From assembly GCF_041080835.1 (NCBI RefSeq), contig NZ_CP129683.1, positions 930,001-994,000 on the forward strand: a DNA stretch of 64,000 nt, read 5' to 3'. Origin of the DNA: Bifidobacterium sp. WK012_4_13 (lineage in GTDB: Bacteria > Actinomycetota > Actinomycetes > Actinomycetales > Bifidobacteriaceae). The notes beneath the pieces are model-generated. The model was given only the letters and a program-made list of their open reading frames with translations. It had not been told where the DNA came from and ran no database searches. The position numbers were made by a program, and so were the translations under genes. Each line of letters opens with the position of its first letter. Positions within the stretch are counted from its first letter, which is position 1. This document shows positions 46,068 through 55,266 of this stretch, piece by piece.

Positions 46068-47474
46068 TCAGTGAATTCGTATGGCTGAATCGCCCTTCAG
46101 CCGGTGCAGAATGAAGCGTTGGAACGGCATGGTAACCAAGAATGAGAGGACATCGGAGACGGATTGGGCCATCTGTACGCCCAACACGCCAAATACATGC
46201 GGCAGAATCAGCACCGTCGGTGCCAGAAACAGCCCAAGACGGCACAGTGCGAGAAACGAAGCGATGCCTGTCATTCCCATGGTCTGCTGCATCATATTAG
46301 ACATCATGTTGAATCCGTTCAAGGCGCAGGTGAAGCATTGGATGCGCAACGCGAATGCGCCCACCGCGATAACGGCGGGATCGGATCGGAACACTGCGAT
46401 GAGATGCGGCGCCGCGATGAACAGCGCCACGGCAAATACGGCCAGCAAGGCCGTGGAAATGCGTATGCAGAACCAATACCCCCGCCGTACCCGAGCGAAC
46501 AGACCCGCACCGTAATTGTATCCGCAGACTGGCTGGAACCCTTGGCCGAGACCCACAATCACCGAGTTGATGAACAGCATGATTCTCATCACAATCGCCA
46601 TTGCGGCGATCGCCGCATCCCCAAAGGGATTCGCGGCAAGATTGACGCATGTCACTGCAATCGAACTCGCTCCCTGACGGACGAGGGAGGGCAGCCCGCC
46701 TCCAAGAATCTCTCTGATCAGCAGCACGCTGGGCTTGAAACTATGAAACGAGAGACGGATGACCGAATGTCTGCGGCTCATATATAGAAGAATGCAGAAG
46801 CTCACAGTCTGGCAGATCGCCGTTGCAAGCCCCGCCCCAAGAATGCCCATCTTTAGGACGAAAATCAGATATGGAGCCAACGCCAGGTTGAGCAGTGCCC
46901 CAGATACCAGGCCGACCATGGCGAACGCGGATTGGCCCTGATACCGAAGCAGGCCGTTCATGGTAAACGAAGCGCATACGAACGGTGCGGCACACAGCAA
47001 TGGTGTGAGATATTCGATTGCGTAGGGTGCGATGGTCTCGGTCGAGCCAAGCATCACGACCAGCGGCCGCAACGTCGCAAGTCCAAGAACTGCGATGAGA
47101 GCACCGCTGAACACCGAGCCGAAGAAGCCGATGGAAAGAAGCTTCGACGCTCGCTCCTCATTGTGCTTTCCAAGCTCTCTCGCAAGGGTGTTGCCTGAAC
47201 CATTGCCGAAGAAGAAACCGACTGCCTGCAGGATCGTCATGACGGAGAAGGCAATGCCAATCGCCCCTGACTGTGCGGTTCCAAGCCTTCCGATGAAGAA
47301 AGTGTCGACGAGGTTGTAAGCCATGGTGACGAGATTCGAAATGACCGCCGGAAGGCTGAGTCTCAGGATCAGTCCCTCCACCGGCCGCTGCGTCATCTGA
47401 CGATACTTGGCGTCGGCTCTCGCATGGCTGACCTGTTCCTGATGCATGTTCCTCATGTGCGAGACGCTCACCAT
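46068..47474 (-). CDS. MATE-family multidrug/metabolite exporter
   Basis: 468 residues with 12 predicted membrane segments. PVEGLILRLSLPAVISNLVTMAYNLVDTFFIGRLG is the N-terminal MATE signature, and the second half repeats it (GGLPSLVRQGASSIAVTCVN, GLGQGFQPVCGYNYGAG). It belongs to the NorM/DinF superfamily and exports cationic compounds with Na+ or H+. The substrate is unknown. It is a single gene. Confidence 0.93.
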   Translation of the reverse strand: MVSVSHMRNMHQEQVSHARADAKYRQMTQRPVEGLILRLSLPAVISNLVTMAYNLVDTFFIGRLGTAQSGAIGIAFSVMTILQAVGFFFGNGSGNTLARELGKHNEERASKLLSIGFFGSVFSGALIAVLGLATLRPLVVMLGSTETIAPYAIEYLTPLLCAAPFVCASFTMNGLLRYQGQSAFAMVGLVSGALLNLALAPYLIFVLKMGILGAGLATAICQTVSFCILLYMSRRHSVIRLSFHSFKPSVLLIREILGGGLPSLVRQGASSIAVTCVNLAANPFGDAAIAAMAIVMRIMLFINSVIVGLGQGFQPVCGYNYGAGLFARVRRGYWFCIRISTALLAVFAVALFIAAPHLIAVFRSDPAVIAVGAFALRIQCFTCALNGFNMMSNMMQQTMGMTGIASFLALCRLGLFLAPTVLILPHVFGVLGVQMAQSVSDVLSFLVTMPFQRFILHRLKGDSAIRIH

Positions 47475-47648
47475 CGCTCATTCCCTAGATTCATACCATT
47501 TCCCGAAACATGCTATCGCACAGCCTGAAAATCAAGAAGAACCTTGCTCTCTCAACATCTGCGGCAGAAGCTGGCATTGAAGCCTGCACACGGATGCATC
47601 CTATGGAAGGCGTGTTTCAGAGAAGCGATCTGCCACCCATGAGTATGA

Positions 47649-47679
47649 CAAAGCCTGCCAGCGGAGCTGGCAGGCTTTG
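47649..47679 (-). terminator. Terminator of rplJ-rplL
   Basis: CAAAGCCTGCCAG pairs with CTGGCAGGCTTTG around a 5-nt loop, 22 bp after the rplL stop. The T tract is short. Confidence 0.8.
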
Positions 47680-47701
47680 TGCAATGAGAAATGCGCGAGA
47701 A

Positions 47702-48085
47702 CTACTTGAGTTCCACGGTTGCGCCAGCCTCTTCGAGAGCTGCCTTCGCCTTCTCGGCATCTTCCTTCTTGGCCTTCTCGAGAACAGCCTTGGGAGCTGA
47801 ATCGACAAGTCCCTTTGCATCGGCGAGACCGAGGCTGGTCAGGGCGCGGACGGCCTTGATGACCTGGATCTTCTTGTCGCCAACGGCGGAGAGGACGACA
47901 TCGAACTCAGTCTGCTCTTCTTCTGCAGGTGCAGCGGCACCGGCAGCAGGAGCAGCAGCAGCTGCGACTGGAGCAGCGGCTTCGACATCGAACTCGTCCT
48001 CGAACTTCTTGACGAAGTCAGAGAGTTCAACGAGGGTCATTTCCTTGAAAGCTTCAAGGAGCTCATCGGATGAGAGCTTAGCCAT
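47702..48085 (-). CDS. rplL: 50S ribosomal protein L7/L12
   Basis: 127 residues. N-terminal dimerisation helix ([29 protein letters not shown]), an Ala-rich hinge, and the factor-binding domain [38 protein letters not shown]. It forms the stalk that recruits elongation factors. 109 bp downstream of rplJ, AAGGAAG precedes the ATG. Confidence 0.98.
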   Translation of the reverse strand: MAKLSSDELLEAFKEMTLVELSDFVKKFEDEFDVEAAAPVAAAAAPAAGAAAPAEEEQTEFDVVLSAVGDKKIQVIKAVRALTSLGLADAKGLVDSAPKAVLEKAKKEDAEKAKAALEEAGATVELK

Positions 48086-48194
48086 AATGGCTTCCTTTCA
48101 TTTGCGGTGGTCACTATGTGAGTCTGCTTGTGCAGACAACCCACCAAACATCTTGTTTTTTCCTTGCATTGATCGAGCGGCATGAGCCACAGGA

Positions 48195-48716
48195 TCAGGC
48201 GGCCTTTTCCTGCTTTTCGCGAAGCGCGTCGATCGTGCGAACAGCCTTGGTAGGCAGTGCGACAAACGCGAATGCGGCCTTGGCCATCGTGCCCTTCAGC
48301 GCGCCAGCCATCTTGGAAAGCAGAACCTCGCGGGATTCGAGATCCGCAAGCTTCTGGACGCCCTCATCGTCATAGACAGTTCCATCTGCGAAACCGCCCT
48401 TGACAACGAGCTGCTTGTTTGCCTTGGTGAAGTCGCGAAGTGTCTTCGCAGCCTGGACGTAATCGCCCGAGACGAAAGTGATGGCGGTCGGGCCTGAGAT
48501 ATAATCATCCAGTCCTTCGATGCCAGCTTCCTTAGCTGCAATGCGAGCCAACGTATTCTTCGCCACGGTATAGGAAGTATCGCGGCCTAGTTTGTCGCGC
48601 AGGTCTGCGATCTGCGGGACACTGAGCCCGCGGTACTCGGTGAGAAGAATCGCGTCGGAATTACGGAATTTACCCGTAAGCTCCGCGACCACCTCTTCCT
48701 TTTCGGGCCTTTTCAT
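48195..48716 (-). CDS. rplJ: 50S ribosomal protein L10
   Basis: 173 residues: MKRPEKEEVVAELTGKFRNS, LTEYRGLSVPQIADLRDKL and YTVAKNTLARIAAKEAG. L10 anchors L7/L12 dimers on the ribosome. The start at 48716 has AAGGAAGG upstream. A structured leader with a terminator-like hairpin precedes it. Confidence 0.98.
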   Translation of the reverse strand: MKRPEKEEVVAELTGKFRNSDAILLTEYRGLSVPQIADLRDKLGRDTSYTVAKNTLARIAAKEAGIEGLDDYISGPTAITFVSGDYVQAAKTLRDFTKANKQLVVKGGFADGTVYDDEGVQKLADLESREVLLSKMAGALKGTMAKAAFAFVALPTKAVRTIDALREKQEKAA

Positions 48717-48774
48717 GGCGTTCCTTCCTATGCGGCCACTGGAAGGTGAATGTGAATGCCGAGTCATCAAGAGC

Positions 48775-48940
48775 AATAAAAAAGCTCTGCGCGCAGGCAG
48801 AGCATCAACTTCTGAAAGATGCCTTGAACGATTCCGTTCTCGGCAGGCCCTTCAGGCTTCAATCTCAACCTACGCTGGCTTGGCAGCCATATTTCACGCA
48901 ATCTTACGATCACGACCAGCGGTCTGTGGTTTTACAACTT
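48775..48940 (-). ncRNA. Ribosomal protein L10 leader with attenuator
   Basis: On the minus strand the hallmark segments of the L10 leader are present: CACAGACCGCTGGTCGTG (48911-48928) and CCTGCCGAGAACGG (48834-48847). A hairpin GCTCTGCC-TGCG-CGCAGAGC (48784-48803) followed by a T tract (48775-48783) lies before rplJ. In the known motif L10 (with L7/L12) binds the leader and lowers expression; the terminator-like hairpin suggests transcription attenuation. Confidence 0.8.
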
Positions 48941-49030
48941 TTCCAGACTACACCCAAGATATCCAATTCGACAAATCAGATGTTCCGGCGTGTATCACCT
49001 GCCACATGACTCTGAAGTGGCCGGGCAGAC

Positions 49031-49732
49031 TCACATTCTCTGGATTATACGAATGACCTGGGTGGCGGCGGTATCCGCAAATTCAGAGATGTCAAAGTCC
49101 TTGAATGACTCATATTCAGTGTCGGCATTGTCACTCAACGCTCGAATGACCAGTGCGGGGACATGGTTGCGGGCGGCCACATGGCAGACCGCCGCGCCTT
49201 CCATCTCTACGGCGTCGGCGCCTGTGGCGCGTGAGATCTGCTGGATCTTCTCAGCCGTGTCCACGAAGTAGTTGCCTGAGGCGATGATGCCGGTGATGTG
49301 CTTCGTGCCCATCTGCGAAAGCACCTCGTCGGCTATGGCAAGCAGCGCCGCATCAGAGTGAAATTCATGCTGCTTCGGAGCGAACTGGGCGATGAGGCGC
49401 ATATCGGAATCGATGTATCGCAGTGTGCCACCCAGGACCACGTCATTGATATGGAGCGCAGGATTGAGATTGCCCGCTATGCCAGAGAAAATAACCGCGT
49501 CCGGCTGATACGCGTCCAGCAGATACTGGGTCGTCGAAGCGGCGTTCACCGTTCCCATGCCGCCAACGGTTGCCGCCACGCGAATCTTCTCGCCGGATTC
49601 CGATGCGATGCTGCCTTCGACAACATCCAGGCTTGCTCGTTGGGATTCGACATTGTGGGAGGCATCCGACAGCGAACGCGCGATAAGACTGACCTCTTCG
49701 TTCAATGCTCCGATGACGGCTATCGTTCTCAT
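49031..49732 (-). CDS. mtnN: 5'-methylthioadenosine/S-adenosylhomocysteine nucleosidase
   Basis: 233 residues. GALNEEVSLI carries the conserved Glu of the active site, GMGTVNAASTTQYLL the phosphate-binding-like loop, MEGAAVCHVAARN the substrate Glu and RALSDNADTE the catalytic Asp. It cleaves MTA and SAH to adenine and a thioribose or homocysteine derivative. AAGGAGC precedes the ATG. It is transcribed separately from the rplJ leader. Confidence 0.95.
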   Translation of the reverse strand: MRTIAVIGALNEEVSLIARSLSDASHNVESQRASLDVVEGSIASESGEKIRVAATVGGMGTVNAASTTQYLLDAYQPDAVIFSGIAGNLNPALHINDVVLGGTLRYIDSDMRLIAQFAPKQHEFHSDAALLAIADEVLSQMGTKHITGIIASGNYFVDTAEKIQQISRATGADAVEMEGAAVCHVAARNHVPALVIRALSDNADTEYESFKDFDISEFADTAATQVIRIIQRM

Positions 49733-49951
49733 ATATGCTCCTTGTCTGACTTTACGAATCGGAGTTTAACACCTCACATATAATTGCCGCCCCAATCAGG
49801 AGCGGCAAGGCGTCTGCGACGACGAGGCCTGAGGTCACATACGATACGTCAGACTGGAGTGGAGGCGACCTTTCGAGGCTGCACGTGCATCGTGCGCCTC
49901 AATCGCTTCAATCGCTTCACGAAGACGTCCATCGGTTCCGACAGGCATCGC

Positions 49952-50503
49952 TCAATAGAGCGAAGGCTGATAGTCAAAGATTCCCATCAGAAGATTCATG
50001 ACGATGACGAGGATCGAAACGATGACGCCCACCACTGCGAAGACGTATGTCGCCCTTGACCTCTCCTCGCCCTTGTCCTGAATCAGGATTCCGACCACGG
50101 AAAGCACCAGTCCGACAGTGCCGAACGGACTGACGAATCTGCTGTATTGCCAGACGACGACGAACAGACCGATCAGTGCAAGGATGAATCCGGCAATCGC
50201 GAATCCCTTCGCGGCACTTTTGCCTTGGTTGAGATTCACGTTCTGTGGGTATGGATAGCCAGCGGCATTCATCGGCGCCATGTTGGGCTGACGGTTGTAT
50301 GGCTGTGCGTTCGGCTGATTCATCATCGGCGATGGAGCACCTGTCCGGTTGAAGTTCGGACCTGGTGCATTGAACTGCTGGCCATTGGGCTGAGGCGTCG
50401 CATCCTTCGGCCGTTCGTTGGGGGTATCCATCGATGCCGCATGCATGCTGACCGGCCGATCCGGGGCGTCGCCGTTCTCGTATGGTGAATTCTGCTGTGT
50501 CAT
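49952..50503 (-). CDS. DUF4190-like membrane protein with Pro/Asn-rich N-terminus
   Basis: 183 residues. Residues 1-95 are disordered (NPN, QPN and PMN motifs). Two or three membrane segments follow: FAIAGFILALIGLFVVVWQYS, PFGTVGLVLSVVGILI and TYVFAVVGVIVSILVIVMNLL, a pattern seen in DUF4190 proteins. Function is unknown. The N-terminus resembles that of the protein at 20138-20998 in composition. GGAAGGAG precedes the ATG. Confidence 0.75.
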   Translation of the reverse strand: MTQQNSPYENGDAPDRPVSMHAASMDTPNERPKDATPQPNGQQFNAPGPNFNRTGAPSPMMNQPNAQPYNRQPNMAPMNAAGYPYPQNVNLNQGKSAAKGFAIAGFILALIGLFVVVWQYSRFVSPFGTVGLVLSVVGILIQDKGEERSRATYVFAVVGVIVSILVIVMNLLMGIFDYQPSLY

Positions 50504-51156
50504 GATTCTCCTTCCAACACTGTTTTCGGCTCACCGCACAGTCACGTATGATGAGGTGCGCCGTACTCTGCCATGGTTATGGCTGCGACACGGAATTCCT
50601 TGGTCCGCTCTCATGCGATCAACGACGGAGGGCGGAACCTCCCAACGGATTCCATATTCACCGACCATGTCTGCACCTTCAATCCCGGGCGTCTGTCGGA
50701 TGCCGTCGGAAACGAGTTCCGTGCCTGCTCTGAATTGTCCCTTCGCAGTCCATTCTATCGGAAAATCGATGGTTTATCTTGAACCTGGAGTCGCCTCGCC
50801 CATGATGGCAGCCCTTTCCATGGAAGGAGGCACGGAATGAGCAAGATTCATGATTCACATGAATTTTTCAGTCTATGCCATGCAAGCGCGAAGATGCAGG
50901 CTGCATCATAGTTATCAGGCCCCGCTGGTTTTCTTCCATTTCTCTCTCCATTGCGGGGCCTTCCCCTTGATATTGCGGGGCCTTCCCCTTGATTGACTGA
51001 TTGTCAGAAGCACAGGTCCGATTCGATGCCTCCGACGTAGGTCTGCGAACGTATCGTGCACGGTCTGCGAATGGCGTCGTCGTTGGCTTCCGCTCGAACG
51101 ACAGCCCAGCTATCATTGCTGGGAACAGGGATCAATCCTTGATGAAAGGACAGTAC
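50504..51156. other. Gene-poor region with a short coupled reading frame and repeats
   Basis: No supported full gene. A 24-codon frame (50837-50911) with AAGGAGG upstream starts inside the stop of a longer open frame (ATGA). Behind it are the inverted and direct repeats at 50917-50993. The open frames at 50418-50840 and 50573-50782 are not recognisable proteins. Confidence 0.45.
50917..50993 (+). repeat. Tandem 22-bp repeat with alternative hairpin partners
   Basis: ATTGCGGGGCCTTCCCCTTG... occurs in tandem at 50950-50971 and 50972-50993. Each copy contains GCGGGGCCT, which can pair with AGGCCCCGC at 50917-50925. The two copies therefore offer two alternative downstream arms for one hairpin, just upstream of the DsrE-like gene. 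Confidence 0.75.
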
Positions 51157-51492
51157 ATGACTGTGCGCGAAGATCATCCACCGGTTATTCTTCATGCCTC
51201 CGACAACCCTCTCGACGTCGGACGGGGTCTGCGCCTGTGCCGACAGATACTCGAAGATCCGAAGTGTTCGAATCGTGTGCTTCTCGTGATAAACCATCAC
51301 GCCATAACGGCGGCACCCGATCTGAGCAATGAGGACATCCCCAGTGGCGTAAGCGTCTATGCATGTGAGACGGCCTTGAAGCATCATTCGATATCCCCTG
51401 AGTCGCTTGCATCGGCGATTCGGACCGTGCCTTCAGGCATTGTCTTCCTTGCCGAGCAGCAGCGCTCCAAGGCATGGTACATTCGGCTCTAG
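51157..51492 (+). CDS. DsrE-family-like protein
   Basis: 111 residues from an ATG with AAAGGAC upstream. The pattern PPVILHASDNPLDVGRGLRLCRQIL, then VLLVINHHAITAA and GVSVYACETALKHHSI fits small DsrE/DsrF-like proteins, with the cysteine in YACET. Members serve in sulfur relay or unknown roles. The assignment is by pattern only. It is followed by the phosphatidyltransferase gene after 91 bp. Confidence 0.6.
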   Translation: MTVREDHPPVILHASDNPLDVGRGLRLCRQILEDPKCSNRVLLVINHHAITAAPDLSNEDIPSGVSVYACETALKHHSISPESLASAIRTVPSGIVFLAEQQRSKAWYIRL

Positions 51493-51583
51493 AATTGCCG
51501 CAGGTCACATCCGTTGAAACCCGCCCGGGCGGTTCGTCAGGCTCTGCGAGAGTTCATCCAACATGCGGGAGGGGAATCTCGAT

Positions 51584-52186
51584 ATGCGATGGATTCCGAA
51601 TGCACTTACACTGCTGAGATGTCTCTGTGCGGCATTGCTTCCATTGCTTGGCGTGGAGTCAATCGCCTTCATCGTGGTTTATGTCACCGCAGGCGTCACC
51701 GATGCGCTTGATGGGTTCCTGGCACGCAGGTGGCGAACGGCGACGAGATTCGGATCATCGTTCGACAGCCTTGCTGACATGCTTTTTACTCTGACGCTTC
51801 TCTACGTGCTCATGACTTTCCTCCATTGGCCAAGCTGGTTGACGATCTGGATAGTCATCCTTGCGATGCTGAAAGTCATGACGCTCATCATTGGATGGCT
51901 GCGCTACCGTCAGGTCGCCTTCCTGCACACGGTGCTGAACAAGCTCTCGGGCCTTGTCATATTCGTTGCTCCGATGTTCATAATCCAGACAAGGGCTGCA
52001 ACGACAGGCATCGTGGCAGGCATCGTTGCATGCGTCGTTGCATGCACCATCGCCTCAATCGCCTCGCTTGAAGAGCTGACAATCACCATCGCCTCACCCA
52101 AGCTTCATCCTGACATTCGCTCTCTGGTAAGCCTTGGATCCGTCTCGGGAAAGGAATCCGACAGCAAACCCCTACCTCGCGAGTGA
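51584..52186 (+). CDS. CDP-alcohol phosphatidyltransferase family protein
   Basis: 200 residues with about six membrane helices. The family motif DGx2ARx8Gx3Dx3D is complete in DGFLARRWRTATRFGSSFDS followed by LADM. Enzymes of this family transfer a phosphatidyl group from CDP-diacylglycerol to glycerol-3-phosphate, inositol phosphate or another alcohol; which one is not visible. The start at 51584 has GGGAGGGG nine bases upstream; a second ATG at 51563 is in frame. Confidence 0.88.
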   Translation: MRWIPNALTLLRCLCAALLPLLGVESIAFIVVYVTAGVTDALDGFLARRWRTATRFGSSFDSLADMLFTLTLLYVLMTFLHWPSWLTIWIVILAMLKVMTLIIGWLRYRQVAFLHTVLNKLSGLVIFVAPMFIIQTRAATTGIVAGIVACVVACTIASIASLEELTITIASPKLHPDIRSLVSLGSVSGKESDSKPLPRE

Positions 52187-52256
52187 AGCGAGCGCCATAC
52201 GAGCTGCCATGCAGGAATCGGAGGTGCCCCGACCTCGATAGCCGCGTCGATATCCA

Positions 52257-52931
52257 TCACCGTCTCCGCCGATTCTGCGACTTGATGCTGTCGTCGATAC
52301 GCTCACGTACTTGCCGCAGCTGTTCCGCCAGCATGTCGAGCGTGTGCTCTGTCAGCGCTCCGTTCGCGTCCGCAGTGCGAAGGTCACTGCGGATGTCCTG
52401 TCTGAAGGATTGCAGCAGCTCCTCGGCTTTGCGAATCCGTTCGTCCGATGTCGCATGCATGAATTTCGAACTCTCACGAGCCCTTGCAAAACCTGCCCTT
52501 GATGCGAAAGGACCTGTGGAAGTACCGTCTGCACGTGGATTGGTCGTCGAATTCATCGCAGCGTCCAGATCATCACGAAGGGAGCTCATGGATCGACGCA
52601 TGTCGCTGCGCAGCTCGTCTGCGAGACGACGAACCGAAGATTCTATGTCACATTCCAATTCGGCAGTGTCATCCTTGCGCCTGGCCAGTTCAGCACGGCC
52701 AGCATCGGTGATGGAGTATACGGTCTTTCGTCCTTCCTCGGTTCTGGCGATCAGACCCTCCTCGGTCAGCTTTGCCAGACGGGGATAGACTGTTCCAGTG
52801 CTCGGGACGTAGGCTCCAGCGAAGCGCTGCTCTATCGCCTGAATCAGTTCATAACCGTGTTTAGGAGACTCATCCAGCAATGTCAGGAGATAGAGTCTCA
52901 TCTGGCCATGGGCAAAAACCGGCCCGTTCAC
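52257..52931 (-). CDS. PadR-family transcriptional regulator
   Basis: 224 residues. N-terminal winged helix LYLLTLLDESPKHGYELIQAIEQRFAG, with YPRLAKLTEEGLI and GRKTVYSITDAG, the PadR signature. The C-terminal 120 residues are helical and charged, longer than in minimal PadR proteins, and form the dimer arm. The start is GTG, overlapping the stop of the DUF4097 gene (GTGA), so the regulator is cotranscribed. Twin palindromic repeats upstream of the operon are its likely operator. Confidence 0.92.
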   Translation of the reverse strand: MNGPVFAHGQMRLYLLTLLDESPKHGYELIQAIEQRFAGAYVPSTGTVYPRLAKLTEEGLIARTEEGRKTVYSITDAGRAELARRKDDTAELECDIESSVRRLADELRSDMRRSMSSLRDDLDAAMNSTTNPRADGTSTGPFASRAGFARARESSKFMHATSDERIRKAEELLQSFRQDIRSDLRTADANGALTEHTLDMLAEQLRQVRERIDDSIKSQNRRRR

Positions 52932-53803
52932 TGATGCTCACCAACTTTCTCTCCGCGCACCGGTTCATCGTCTTCCCGTCTGACAACTCTCAGCTTGCCC
53001 GAAACGGAACCCATGCCCACGCTCAGCGGAGAACCATCGTATGGCCCGTCTTCGTATTTGAATCCTTTGCTCATGGAAGTCTTGTATGTCTGACCACCGA
53101 CCTGGACTCTTCCGCTGATCGAGTTCACGTCGCACCGGAGTCTGACCTGCGAAGCCAGACGTATCGATGCATTGCCTGATACTGAGTTGAAATCGATGGA
53201 TGTCGGTGCTCCGAATGCGTCGAGATACAGGTCACCGCTGACGCTGTCCACCTTGACTCGTTCGCAGTCAGCGCTGAGCACGACGTCTCCGCTGACCGTG
53301 TTCGCGTCCACGCTGCCGTGATGATTGCGCGCCTCGACCTTTCCGCTGACATTGTCAAGGTGCAGATGCCCCGAGAGCCCGTCAGAGAGCACCGTGCCGC
53401 TCACCGTTTCGATCTTTGCGCCATGGGACAGTCCGCTGACCAGAGTGTCGCCACGCACGGCTGCAAGACGAAGCGCCACCTTTCTCGGAACGAGCAGACT
53501 GACGTCAGCGTTGATGTGTCCGTATTCCCTGAACCAGCTCTTGCCAAAGAGATGGACGTTCCATCGTCCTCTCACACTGGGATGGCTGATGCTGAGCTTC
53601 CCGCCGTCGAGCCGTATGTCGACCGATTCGGAACGGACGTTGGCGATCTCAAGCCTTGCACGGGGACTGTCATTGCCAATGACGTCCACACGACCGCAGA
53701 CCAGTTCAATGATTACCGAATCAAGATCCTCGAAATCAAATGTCTTGCTCTGACCAGGCTCTACGACCCATTGCTCACGCTGCGAATCATCCATATCCAT
53801 CAT
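52928..53803 (-). CDS. DUF4097 beta-strand repeat protein
   Basis: 291 residues. The middle consists of short repeats with the VSG motif (IETVSGTVLSDG, LDNVSGKVEA, ANTVSGDVVLSA, VDSVSGDLYLD, NSVSGNASIRL, NSISGRVQVGG), the DUF4097 right-handed beta fold. No signal peptide or anchor is seen, so it is probably cytoplasmic. PadR-DUF4097 pairs are common in Gram-positive bacteria and linked to envelope stress responses by context only. AAAGGAC precedes the ATG at 53803; the frame extends to 53890 across the operator. Confidence 0.9.
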   Translation of the reverse strand: MMDMDDSQREQWVVEPGQSKTFDFEDLDSVIIELVCGRVDVIGNDSPRARLEIANVRSESVDIRLDGGKLSISHPSVRGRWNVHLFGKSWFREYGHINADVSLLVPRKVALRLAAVRGDTLVSGLSHGAKIETVSGTVLSDGLSGHLHLDNVSGKVEARNHHGSVDANTVSGDVVLSADCERVKVDSVSGDLYLDAFGAPTSIDFNSVSGNASIRLASQVRLRCDVNSISGRVQVGGQTYKTSMSKGFKYEDGPYDGSPLSVGMGSVSGKLRVVRREDDEPVRGEKVGEHQ

Positions 53804-53814
53804 CGTCGTCCTTT

Positions 53815-53861
53815 CACGATATATCGCGTTTATGAACAGCGTAACACGATATATCGCGTTT
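53815..53861 (-). promoter_or_regulatory. Twin operator (likely PadR) of the DUF4097-padR operon
   Basis: CACGATATATCGCGTTT occurs twice (53815-53831 and 53845-53861), 30 bp apart centre to centre, about three helical turns. Each copy contains the palindrome CGATATATCG. It lies 12-58 bp upstream of the DUF4097 start. Autoregulation by the encoded PadR protein is inferred. Confidence 0.8.
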
Positions 53862-54012
53862 GGCCACTCGGCGCCTCGTGTGTTTGGCACTGCGCATGCC
53901 CAGGCTGTGCTCCACCGCCGTGGGCATCACGCCAAGCTAAGTTTGGAACAATCCATCATCACGATTCAAAGGAACGCATGGCAGCGCTGGATGGTCCTGC
54001 TCATAATCAACT

Positions 54013-54753
54013 TCAAGACTCGAGCGCCGAAACCCCACCATCGACATGGATGATCTGTCCGGTGAGAAATCCACATTCCATGGCAAAAACATAGGCGCTG
54101 GCAACCTCAGTCACCGTGGCCACTCGTTTCAGCGGTACGCTCATGGCCACTCTTCTCTCTGTCTGCGCCAAATCCTCGGCATCCATACCCCGCCATAGTC
54201 CAGTTGGCGTCCAAGATGGTGCGATGGCGTTGACCCTCAAGCCAGGCGCCAGTTCAACTGCCAGCCCCCGCACCAGTAGATCGACCGACATGTTGCCGAC
54301 TATCGCGCCCGAAGCATCGTAAGGATGTCCACCCGATCCCGATGTCAAGGTGATGCTGCCTCCCTGAGACATATGAGGAGCAAGCGCCTTGGATATGATG
54401 AGGGAGGCGAGGAACTTATCGTTCACGGCCTTGACGATGTCATCGACCGGATTGTCGATGAAGCCTCCGCCCATCGCCCCACCCAGCATGGAAACGGCAT
54501 GATCGAACGGTCCATGCGATTGAAGAAACGACTCGAACTGCGTTGAGTCTGTGGCATCAAGCGTGGTGACGGACGCATGGACACCGTCGGGGAATGACTC
54601 TCTCATCTGAACGACATGGGATTCGGTCTTTCCTATCACGCATGGCTTGGCGCCGCATCTCGCAACCTGGAGGGCAACTTCCTTGCCGAAGCCCGAAGTG
54701 CCGCCGATTATCAGAATTCTCGAACCGCTCAAGGTGGATGTTTTCCCCGTCAT
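54013..54753 (-). CDS. Short-chain dehydrogenase/reductase family protein, atypical active site
   Basis: 246 residues. The N-terminus has the SDR glycine motif GGTSGFG (17-23) and the expected strand DATDSTQF (cofactor region). Ser138 of the catalytic site is near ITLTSGSG, but the YxxxK position (about 150-154) reads AIVGN. HVDGGVSALES at the end is normal. The fold is kept while the catalytic Tyr and Lys are missing, so it may use another chemistry or be non-enzymatic. The start at 54753 was chosen because the frame continuing to 54900 has no typical SDR residues. Confidence 0.8.
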   Translation of the reverse strand: MTGKTSTLSGSRILIIGGTSGFGKEVALQVARCGAKPCVIGKTESHVVQMRESFPDGVHASVTTLDATDSTQFESFLQSHGPFDHAVSMLGGAMGGGFIDNPVDDIVKAVNDKFLASLIISKALAPHMSQGGSITLTSGSGGHPYDASGAIVGNMSVDLLVRGLAVELAPGLRVNAIAPSWTPTGLWRGMDAEDLAQTERRVAMSVPLKRVATVTEVASAYVFAMECGFLTGQIIHVDGGVSALES

Positions 54754-55266
54754 CAGACGCCCGCTTTCATCGCAATCATATATGGAATATCGTAAATCAC
54801 GAGGATCATGGTATCTCGAAAGGAATGATATCCGATCAAAGCCCTGGATGGAACCGTCTGCTCCGATATCATCACCGACACCGATGGCACCAACACACAC
54901 GGATGGTGATCTGCCACAGAGTCATGCAAAGAATGCACCTCTTTCCCCAGCACAAATATCGCACAGACTGCCATTGACCATGAGGAAAGTGAATGGCATG
55001 GGCATGGGCAGATACATGCCTGCGATATGTCAGACCTGAGAAACGCCTTGGCCTGGAACAAACCCATATTCAATCAGAAGTATTCCATGAGTTATTGGAA
55101 TTTCGGCGATGCGCTTCACAGAATTTACTCAGTCAGCGTTAATATTTCTCCCAGGCATTGAAATCTGCAGCGGAGACCGCCAAGGCGATCACTGCCGGAT
55201 GCCACGGGGACATGACGGAACTTCAGCAAGTGAAGAAAAATAGAGAATAGAGAAGAGGGGCGTCGC
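54754..55266. other. Intergenic region upstream of the secreted nuclease
   Basis: No credible gene in about 510 bp. It is AT-richer than its left side and holds the promoters of the divergent SDR and nuclease genes; AGAGGGG just before 55267 is the nuclease ribosome site. Confidence 0.4.

Noticed and set aside
50573..50782. 69-residue plus-strand frame in the region before the DsrE-like gene
   Set aside because: No ribosome site, no recognisable motif, and overlapping frames of similar length exist; not enough to call a gene.
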